From the NCBI GenBank assembly GCA_947305655.1, contig CAMZEA010000003.1:1-41935 (forward strand): a stretch of 41,935 bases of DNA, given 5' to 3'. The stretch is from an uncultured Candidatus Saccharibacteria bacterium. GTDB lineage: Bacteria; Patescibacteriota; Saccharimonadia; Saccharimonadales; Saccharimonadaceae. A program made the translations under genes and the position numbers. Below the pieces are notes generated by a model. The model was not told the origin of the DNA and ran no database searches. It was given only the letters and a program-made list of their open reading frames with translations. Each line of letters begins with the position of its first letter. Position 1 is the stretch's first letter. Below, in pieces: positions 10,375-16,899 of this stretch.

Positions 10375-10883
10375 AGCCGCGGATCCTTCTGTATGAACTG
10401 CACTTCGATTGACATATCGACACCACTCTGTGTTGTATTTGCCGTCGCTTCTGCGACCAAAGTCAAAGCGTGAACACGCGTATTATTTGGCGCAACAAAT
10501 CCCAAATCTCCACCAGTGTTCGTAAAAGTCGCCTCTCCTCCGACCGGAATCACCAAGTCGCTATCAGCAGCAATGTCGAGACCGATTTTCACGCCCGCCG
10601 GGACATTCGATACTTTGATTGCATATGCGCTAACTACCTCAGAATTATTCGTCACAGTTAGCGAATAAGTCTGGGCACTCTCGCCTGCATCTAGGGTCAT
10701 ACTGTTACTATCCGAAGAAAAAACGTCGACGCTCCAGCCCGCAATATACGTCTCGCTCTCCGCCGTCAACGGGTCATCGTTTGCCATTTTCGCCGAACTG
10801 ATCCCGACTACAAACAAGCAGCAGACAAACCCTAGCGGAACGATATATCGGCGGAGGGCAACTCTTCGCTTCCGGGCTATCAT
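10371..10883 (-). CDS. TasA/CalY-like (SipW-type) secreted protein
   Basis: Hydrophobic signal followed by SAKMANDDPLTAESETYIAGWSVDV; beta-rich domain with SYSLTVTNNSEVVSAYAIKVSNVP; ATGA coupling to the next gene. Confidence 0.6.
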   Translation of the reverse strand: MIARKRRVALRRYIVPLGFVCCLFVVGISSAKMANDDPLTAESETYIAGWSVDVFSSDSNSMTLDAGESAQTYSLTVTNNSEVVSAYAIKVSNVPAGVKIGLDIAADSDLVIPVGGEATFTNTGGDLGFVAPNNTRVHALTLVAEATANTTQSGVDMSIEVQFIQKDPRL

Positions 10884-10884
10884 C

Positions 10885-11625
10885 CTATACTTCCTCGAAG
10901 TTTATTTTTATCGCCAAGCTATATTCAGACACCATCTTCTCGCCAATCTCCGTATCAAGTGCGTCACGGCCGCTTTCATATGGCCATTCCCAGTCCAGGG
11001 TGTATCCATCAATGCCGTCGACCGCCAATTCCTTGAATGCCGAGGCTAGTTCGCTAGCGCTAACCCACTTCGTATCGTTCCCCACGACATAAACCCCATC
11101 GCGTTTCAGGCGATAACGCATATTAATGACATACTCCGAATCCTCCTCGAACTCGATATTATAGCGAATTGCGTTCTCCGTCTCATTATGGACTTTGAAA
11201 TCGTACGAGTTCGAGACTCCAGGCGCAATCTTATTCGTATATTCAAAGGCGGCGTTCTCAAAAATCTTCAAGCTCTTCTGGTAGACGTATCGGCCGTTCC
11301 TGTCGTCGACGTAGACAATCCCCTCGTGTTCCACGTCCGTATCGGTCTCGCCATTGATTTTCTTTTCTTCACCATTATTCGCTTTCCTATGGCCAGGAGT
11401 AATATGCGGAATAAAATCATCCTCGTCATTAAAGCAACTCGAGCCGTCTGCGTTACGGCAAATCACGCCAATCCTAATGTCAAAATATTCGACATTGCCG
11501 GTCGGAATTCGATCCGGCTTCGGCGCCGGCCTCAGAAGGAGCCACAACAAAACACCGACCGTCACTAACAATATGATTACGGCCGCGATTAAGAACTTAT
11601 TACTTTTTCGCTCTTCTTTTTGCAT
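10885..11625 (-). CDS. Membrane-anchored TasA-like surface protein
   Basis: Single N-terminal TM; KIAPGVSNSYDFKVHNETENAIRYNIEFE and DWEWPYESGRDALDTEIGEK match a TasA-type signature shared with the 11708-12277 product. Confidence 0.65.
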   Translation of the reverse strand: MQKEERKSNKFLIAAVIILLVTVGVLLWLLLRPAPKPDRIPTGNVEYFDIRIGVICRNADGSSCFNDEDDFIPHITPGHRKANNGEEKKINGETDTDVEHEGIVYVDDRNGRYVYQKSLKIFENAAFEYTNKIAPGVSNSYDFKVHNETENAIRYNIEFEEDSEYVINMRYRLKRDGVYVVGNDTKWVSASELASAFKELAVDGIDGYTLDWEWPYESGRDALDTEIGEKMVSEYSLAIKINFEEV

Positions 11626-11641
11626 TACTCCTCTTTAGCCC

Positions 11642-11697
11642 CCACATGGACAATCAAACGCTTCAATTGTCCATGTGGAGACTAAAAATCTCCACAT
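11642..11697 (-). promoter_or_regulatory. Intercistronic pair of mutually exclusive hairpins
   Basis: CCACATGGACAAT (11642-11654)/ATTGTCCATGTGG (11666-11678) and ATGTGGAGA (11673-11681)/TCTCCACAT (11689-11697) share ATGTGG; ends 16 nt before the next ATG. Confidence 0.75.
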
Positions 11698-11707
11698 TTC
11701 ACCAATC

Positions 11708-12277
11708 TTAGAATGTTGGCTGAACCTGAGTACCGGTAACAGTGAACGTCATGGTCATCGAAGCCGCCGCTTCGCCATCAGACGTATCGTAAGCGTCGTA
11801 CGCTGCCGTGCTCGGGTTGTCCTCATATGGCCATTCCCAATAGATATATACCGTCGTAGCAGCCGCTTTTGGCTCCAAGGTGCCGGTGATCGGAGTCGAG
11901 CTAGTCAAAGGAGCCGTGTGCGCCGCATCCGAGTAGAACTTCATATTCTTCGGTTGGCCAGTAATTGTGCTTGGCAATGCGATCGAATAGTCAATGCCGA
12001 CTTCCGTTTGCGCATTCGAAATCTCAATTGGACATCTACCAGATGTGCCTGGAGCAATCTTCCCAGCCACCAATGTATCGGTATCATATGTATGATCGAG
12101 CGGGCAAGTGATGTCGCCGCCAGTGTTATCCGACGTAAACGCCCATTTTGCGACCGTAGCGGTCCCGGTATTTTCTATCTGCGATGTGTATTTTGCGTAA
12201 CCCATGACAATTAGTCCTAATGCGGCTGCGCCCATTACGAAAAACACAGCGACAAGCGCGGTCTTCCTCTTTTTCAT
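11708..12277 (-). CDS. TasA/camelysin-like protein with SipW-type signal peptide
   Basis: MKKRKTALVAVFFVMGAAALGLIVMGYAKYTSQIENTGTATVAKWAF and KIAPGTSGRCPIEISNAQTEVGIDYSI...YWEWPYEDN...AYDTSDGEA. Confidence 0.75.
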   Translation of the reverse strand: MKKRKTALVAVFFVMGAAALGLIVMGYAKYTSQIENTGTATVAKWAFTSDNTGGDITCPLDHTYDTDTLVAGKIAPGTSGRCPIEISNAQTEVGIDYSIALPSTITGQPKNMKFYSDAAHTAPLTSSTPITGTLEPKAAATTVYIYWEWPYEDNPSTAAYDAYDTSDGEAAASMTMTFTVTGTQVQPTF

Positions 12278-12384
12278 TTATTCCTCCACTTACTCCAACT
12301 CCCGGAGTATTATTGCTTATGCTCCAATTATAGCATAAGCATTCAAATATCAACCCCAAAAATGGTTTTTCCTGCGGCGGCCAC

Positions 12385-12416
12385 AAAAAAAGACCCCAAT
12401 TAACTGAGGTCTTTTT
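12385..12416 (-). terminator. Terminator downstream of rplU
   Basis: Minus strand aaaaagacctcagttaattggggtcttttttt. Confidence 0.85.
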
Positions 12417-12420
12417 CATG

Positions 12421-12729
12421 TTAAGCGATCGAAACGATTTCGATTTCACTGTACTTCTGGCGGTGGCCAGTTTCAGTGTGGACACGCTTCTTAGAGTGGT
12501 AGCGGATAACGCGAACCTTGTCGCCAGCTACCTTAGCTTCTACGACCTTCGCTTTCACCTTAACTCCGCTAACCGTTGGCGTACCGACCGTAGTCTTATC
12601 GCCATCAATCACGAGTAAAGCATCGAGAGCGAGATCTTTAGTTCCTTCCGGGAGGAGGTCCACACGGAGGGTCTCTTTTTCAGCGACAACATACTGTTTG
12701 CCACCAATCTTTACGACTGCTTTTTTCAT
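12421..12729 (-). CDS. rplU: 50S ribosomal protein bL21
   Basis: MKKAVVKIGGKQYVVAEKETLRVDLLPEG...VIRYHSKKRVHTETGHRQKYSEIEI. Confidence 0.97.
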   Translation of the reverse strand: MKKAVVKIGGKQYVVAEKETLRVDLLPEGTKDLALDALLVIDGDKTTVGTPTVSGVKVKAKVVEAKVAGDKVRVIRYHSKKRVHTETGHRQKYSEIEIVSIA

Positions 12730-12796
12730 AAAATTCCTTTTATTACTCGTGCCATTATAGCAGATTTGACGCAAAATTACAAGCGTTAAGGCAAAA

Positions 12797-12832
12797 GAAA
12801 ATAGCACCGGGATACCCAAGCCGGTGCTATTT
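12797..12832 (-). terminator. Terminator downstream of the DUF11 surface protein gene
   Basis: aaatagcaccggcttgggtatcccggtgctatttt on the minus strand. Confidence 0.8.
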
Positions 12833-12852
12833 CAAAAGGAGCTTTTTGCTAT

Positions 12853-14292
12853 TTACTTAGTAGCGTTTGGATCTGCGCCGTCTCCGGCATCTTTGCCTTC
12901 GACATTGTTTTGAATCTTTGCTACTTCTTTCTGGCTACGGTACCAGTAGATACCGCCAGTTGCGATACAGACGACCGCTACGATTGCGAGCGCAATTTCA
13001 CCTGGGCCCGTTTTCGGAAGTTCTGGTTCGTCCGGAGTTGGGGTTGGCGGAGTCGGAGTGTCTGGCGTATCCTTACACTTCTCGTCATCCGGATACTTCT
13101 CACAGAAACACTCGATGTCATTTTCTTCATCGCATGGCGTGTCATCTGGAGGAGGAGTGTCTTCGCAAGTCTTTGCAATCTTGATTACGGAAGTATCCCA
13201 CACTTCAGCACCCTGGTCTTTTGAACCAACATGATAGAAACCGTGAATCGTATTCTTTAGTTCCTTGCTCTTGTTGCATTCGAGGTCATTAATCACGTCG
13301 CCATTAACCTTCACCTGGTAAGTGAGTATTACTTTGGCGGTTGGATTATACGTACCGGTACTAAAACCATTCTGACCGACCACGTCGCTCATCTTGGTTT
13401 CTTTGCCGCTAGCGACATCTTTTAAGATTGTCGTACCCGGGACAAGCGTAACGCCAGCCGGAAGATTATCGCGGAAAGTCACGTCCGTGAGATCAAGCGT
13501 GCCAGTGTTTTCAAACTCAACCTTATAAGTGAGCGTATCGCCAGGCTTAGCATCGACCGTCTCAAAGAAGTTCTTGCCGTCTTTCGAAACTGTCTTGCTG
13601 ATCTTGGAGCTTGCCTGATCGGCGCGAATACGATAAGTGATATAGCCAGACCACTCAGCACAAGCTGGGATCAAACCGTTCAACTTATTTTCGCCGATAT
13701 AGACACCGTCATCGCCGAAAAGATACTTGTCGCTAAGAATAGAGCCGTTCGCTGCATAGTCATTATGGATAATTGCAGTGCCAGCAATATAGCGAAGTTC
13801 GACGTCATTTTTAGATGTAGTAGAAAGATAAGCCTCATCCCAAACCTCAAGTGGGTTAGTATTAACGGCCTTAAGCACCGCGCTAACCTTTACCTTCTGG
13901 GAAGAGTTAATCTTCCAAGACGAAAGAGCCGACGTGACTTTTACGCCACGCGCAATGCCTTCACCGCTATCATTCAAAGAGCTCTTGCCATCGTTGTGGA
14001 AGTAAATGTAAACCTCGTACTCCCCGCCCGGTACTACGTTGACGTTATCTCGATATGGGTCTGTCGAGTTCACGTCGCGGACGCGGACGAAGTTACGTTC
14101 ATCCCCAACAGCCGGGTTGTCCGTAATCGAGTTGAAGGTCGCATAGTCGGCAGGATTCTTCATCGTGAACGTCGTTCGCTCTGGCCCCCACGCCGAGCTC
14201 GACGCATACGGCACAATGGCCGCCACGGCTGTCGCCACAAAACCTGCTAGCATCGCCCTTCGTTTAAATTTGATATTTTTTGTTTTTAGCAT
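12853..14292 (-). CDS. DUF11-domain surface protein with LPKTGP-TM-basic C-terminal sorting-like signal
   Basis: Signal peptide, AWGPERTTFTMKNPADYATFNSITDNPAVGDERNFVRVRD, DUF11-like TVDAKPGDTLTYKVEFENTGTLDLTDVTFRDNLPAGV, C-terminal PELPKTGPGEIALAIVAVVCIATGGIYWYRSQK. Confidence 0.9.
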   Translation of the reverse strand: MLKTKNIKFKRRAMLAGFVATAVAAIVPYASSSAWGPERTTFTMKNPADYATFNSITDNPAVGDERNFVRVRDVNSTDPYRDNVNVVPGGEYEVYIYFHNDGKSSLNDSGEGIARGVKVTSALSSWKINSSQKVKVSAVLKAVNTNPLEVWDEAYLSTTSKNDVELRYIAGTAIIHNDYAANGSILSDKYLFGDDGVYIGENKLNGLIPACAEWSGYITYRIRADQASSKISKTVSKDGKNFFETVDAKPGDTLTYKVEFENTGTLDLTDVTFRDNLPAGVTLVPGTTILKDVASGKETKMSDVVGQNGFSTGTYNPTAKVILTYQVKVNGDVINDLECNKSKELKNTIHGFYHVGSKDQGAEVWDTSVIKIAKTCEDTPPPDDTPCDEENDIECFCEKYPDDEKCKDTPDTPTPPTPTPDEPELPKTGPGEIALAIVAVVCIATGGIYWYRSQKEVAKIQNNVEGKDAGDGADPNATK

Positions 14293-14342
14293 TGCTGTGC
14301 TCCTTTTTTTGTTTTCCCTTTCAATCCCCCATCGCCATACGG

Positions 14343-16082
14343 CTAAATGTCATCCATGCTTACAGGACCGCTCTCGTGCGATTTAGCTTCGTCGCGATCT
14401 TCGTCTGCCTTTTTATTCGCATCGTCCTGGCCTTGATGATTATCCGGGGTAACAGTTGGCTTCGGTGTCGGCGTTGCAGTACTACCGCCGCCACCACTAC
14501 CGCCACCACTCGTGCCAGCATGCGTCTCGTCGTTATGCTTCTTGTCGGCGTCATCAATTGCATCGTCAATTGACTGGTCTTTATTATCGGTCGTAGGAGT
14601 TCCAGACGTGTCCACGGTGCCTTCTGCCCCGCCCTGACCCTCGCTACCGGACGTGCTAGTATCGACATGCTTTTCCGTTCCGGAGCCTTGACCAGTACCA
14701 GAGTCATAGCCCGTCTCTTCCTCTGGGCGCGACGTCTGTTCGCCAGCCGGTTGCTGGTCGACGTTAGGACCAGCGTTCTTGATTATGGCATCAGGATTTT
14801 TCTCCTCACCATCAGGTGTAGGAATCTCATCCGTCGTAATCACAATCTTATAATTACCCTCAACCGCAATAATCATCTGCATACAATAGATAACAATACG
14901 ACCAAGCGAATCTTTGTACGTAAGCGTAATTTCGCCATCCTTGCCTTCAGTGACCTCGATATTCTCGATGTTCGCCTTGATGTCGCGAACTACCAAGTCG
15001 CTATCGAGCCAGTTGCCATCCGCGTCCTTATCCTTGAAATGAAGCCGGGAGACCTCCGCCCCATAGTCGTCCGTGAAGCAGTGCTTCAACAAATACGTTT
15101 CTTCGCCATCCACCGTACTCTTTTCGATGAAGTGATTGTGGTTCTTATGGCTCTCGCAAGTCACAGTCGTAATCGTCATATGGTCGAGAATATCTTTCCA
15201 TTCTTGAAGGAACTTATCCTGAGCTTCCTCGTCCATATTATGGATAATCTCCCTAATCTCCTGAACAGACTTGCCGTCGAACATGCCACCAAAGTATTTG
15301 CCGTCAGTCGACGCTTCGGCAACAATCTCGTATGTATACGAAATTGCAATTTCATCGTCGTCGATCATCGCTTCCATCATAGTCCCACGCATCAAATCCG
15401 ACTTTGCTTCCCAATCGCCTTGACGAATTTTCTCTTGGGTCTCTGGATCTAGTTTCTTAAATACTTCAGCACCAACCAACTCCTGGCCACAGAATGCCCT
15501 CTCCGAGCGCTGGCCCGGTACGGCCTTTGCCGCATCGTTATAATACTTGTGCTCATTCGTGAAATGAAGCTTTTCGAGCGTCTCGCCTTCTTCTTGATCC
15601 GTAACCATCGTTCTCTCAGCTGGAACCCAGGATGGAAGCTCTTGCGTTTGTTCCTGTTCCTGTTTTGCGCCGGATCCATCCCCGTTATCGCCCGTATCCT
15701 CAGACTTTTTTGCTATACTGAATCCAACGACACCAGATGCCAACACGGCACCGAGCACGGCAGTCGCAGCAGCCACTTTAGCCACATGCTGGCCGACTCT
15801 GCTATCCCAAAAACGTTTCTTTTTATCTCTACTTTCCCCGCCATCGCCACCATCGTTGCCATCATTGACCTCTGCTCTCATCTTCTCGACAATCGCAGCG
15901 CGTTGTTCGTCAGTCAAATCATCATAATCCGCATCAATACCAATTTCGGTAAGCAAATCGTAAAAAGCGTCCGGATCGGAATCAAAATAAGCCTTTACTA
16001 TGTTTTTGTTTTGCTGAATAACTTCCTGATCTTCAGCGCCACTAGGATTTCCTTCATTGCCCGTTCTTGGTTGATTTTCCAT
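14343..16082 (-). CDS. Single-pass membrane hypothetical protein with acidic N-terminus and Gly/Ser/Thr/Asp-rich C-terminal tail
   Basis: TM segment VAKVAAATAVLGAVLASGVVGFSIA; SD AAAAAGG upstream; only about 50 nt from the downstream DUF11 gene. Confidence 0.85.
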   Translation of the reverse strand: MENQPRTGNEGNPSGAEDQEVIQQNKNIVKAYFDSDPDAFYDLLTEIGIDADYDDLTDEQRAAIVEKMRAEVNDGNDGGDGGESRDKKKRFWDSRVGQHVAKVAAATAVLGAVLASGVVGFSIAKKSEDTGDNGDGSGAKQEQEQTQELPSWVPAERTMVTDQEEGETLEKLHFTNEHKYYNDAAKAVPGQRSERAFCGQELVGAEVFKKLDPETQEKIRQGDWEAKSDLMRGTMMEAMIDDDEIAISYTYEIVAEASTDGKYFGGMFDGKSVQEIREIIHNMDEEAQDKFLQEWKDILDHMTITTVTCESHKNHNHFIEKSTVDGEETYLLKHCFTDDYGAEVSRLHFKDKDADGNWLDSDLVVRDIKANIENIEVTEGKDGEITLTYKDSLGRIVIYCMQMIIAVEGNYKIVITTDEIPTPDGEEKNPDAIIKNAGPNVDQQPAGEQTSRPEEETGYDSGTGQGSGTEKHVDTSTSGSEGQGGAEGTVDTSGTPTTDNKDQSIDDAIDDADKKHNDETHAGTSGGGSGGGGSTATPTPKPTVTPDNHQGQDDANKKADEDRDEAKSHESGPVSMDDI

Positions 16083-16106
16083 CTCTGTTTTTCCTTTTTA
16101 CATTTG

Positions 16107-16163
16107 TATTTTTGACCTAATTTTGTTCTATTTTACCACTAGCGCTTTAGATTTGTCAAGGAC
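16107..16163 (-). promoter_or_regulatory. Sigma70-like promoter plus 5'-UTR motif of the 14343-16082 gene
   Basis: Minus strand TTGACA-18 nt (ending TGG)-TAAAAT, then taggtcaaaaata near the predicted mRNA 5' end. Confidence 0.6.
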
Positions 16164-16176
16164 TCTCTGGCCCCAC

Positions 16177-16215
16177 AAAAAAGAGGACTCACCCGCGTCC
16201 GGTCAGTCCTCTTTT
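16177..16215 (-). terminator. Terminator of the small-ORF transcript (possibly bidirectional)
   Basis: aaaagaggactgaccggacgcgggtgagtcctctttttt on the minus strand. Confidence 0.8.
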
Positions 16216-16321
16216 CTGGGCTTAGCCCTCTATCTTATAATTACCTCTCTTTCGTTAATCTTTGATATTTGCTCTTTGTTTAATTTTTTATGTTGGTTCT
16301 ACTAGATTAATCTCCTTTCAA

Positions 16322-16510
16322 TTAAGCCGCCAATAATTCGGCAATGCTCATAGCCTTGGTAGCTGTTGCTTTTTTATAGATATCGGAGTTTTTTATCTTT
16401 TCGAGCGCCTCTTTCGAAGCATCCGTTTCGCTCTTCTTTACCAAGCTAGCTTCTTCAAATTGATTCCACTTGTTGCCCGTACCTGGTATATGAAATACTT
16501 CGCATGACAT
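16322..16510 (-). CDS. Small hypothetical protein (62 aa)
   Basis: MSCEVFHIPGTGNKWNQFEEASLVKKSETDASKEALEKIKNSDIYKKATATKAMSIAELLAA; SD AAGGAAA; promoter TTGACA-17-TAGGAT upstream on the same strand and terminator downstream. Confidence 0.6.
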   Translation of the reverse strand: MSCEVFHIPGTGNKWNQFEEASLVKKSETDASKEALEKIKNSDIYKKATATKAMSIAELLAA

Positions 16511-16643
16511 TTTTTGTTTTTCCTTTCTTTTTTTGGCTAGTCTCCTTCCGATACCCGTGGAATTTGATTTTATGTTTTTGTGTTGTGCTTTTGCTTGCTC
16601 AACTGTCTTCATCCTATCACACTTATGCTTATTTGTCAATAGT

Positions 16644-16657
16644 GCTTATGCTATAAT
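16644..16657 (+). promoter_or_regulatory. Extended -10 promoter on plus strand, upstream of the structured RNA candidate
   Basis: GCTTATGCTATAAT; the same 14-mer occurs on the minus strand as the promoter of the TasA-like operon. Confidence 0.6.
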
Positions 16658-16788
16658 TTTGCGGGTTGTCAAATTTAACAGGGGTAAAAATGCCCTTGTA
16701 ATTTTTACATTATATTTCCCCGCCCCAAACTGCTGTTTCGCACGACCGCCAAAATATATCATAATTAGACTAAAAACGGCCTGGCGAT

Positions 16789-16894
16789 AAAACCACTCCC
16801 GAATCAAGCTTACAGAGGCTACGGCCGAGTACGAGGTAGCTGCCGCCCGTAACGACGGGCCGGCAGACTACCGTCTTGATGAGGGAGTGGTTTT
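16789..16894 (+). ncRNA. Candidate structured RNA (three-way junction), family unknown
   Basis: AAAACCACTCCC/GGGAGTGGTTTT closing stem, tandem GA/GA, ATCAAG/CTTGAT, a cUACGg-capped arm, and GGTAG-CTGCC-GCCCGT/ACGGGC-GGCAG-CTACC arm. Confidence 0.55.
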
Positions 16895-16899
16895 AATTG

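Noticed and set aside
14360-14707. Low-complexity Gly/Ser/Thr repeats, considered as a DNA repeat element
   Set aside because: Explained by the low-complexity tail of the 14343-16082 protein.
16289-16322. SD-like GAAAGGAG just after the 62-aa ORF stop, suggesting a second small cistron
   Set aside because: No ATG/GTG/TTG start at usable spacing with a meaningful ORF.
16789-16894. Hammerhead-like words (CUUGAUGAG, CCCGAAUC, GUC) in the structured RNA
   Set aside because: The order and spacing of CUGAUGA, GAAA and the NUH cleavage site do not fit the hammerhead topology; the core GAAA is absent.
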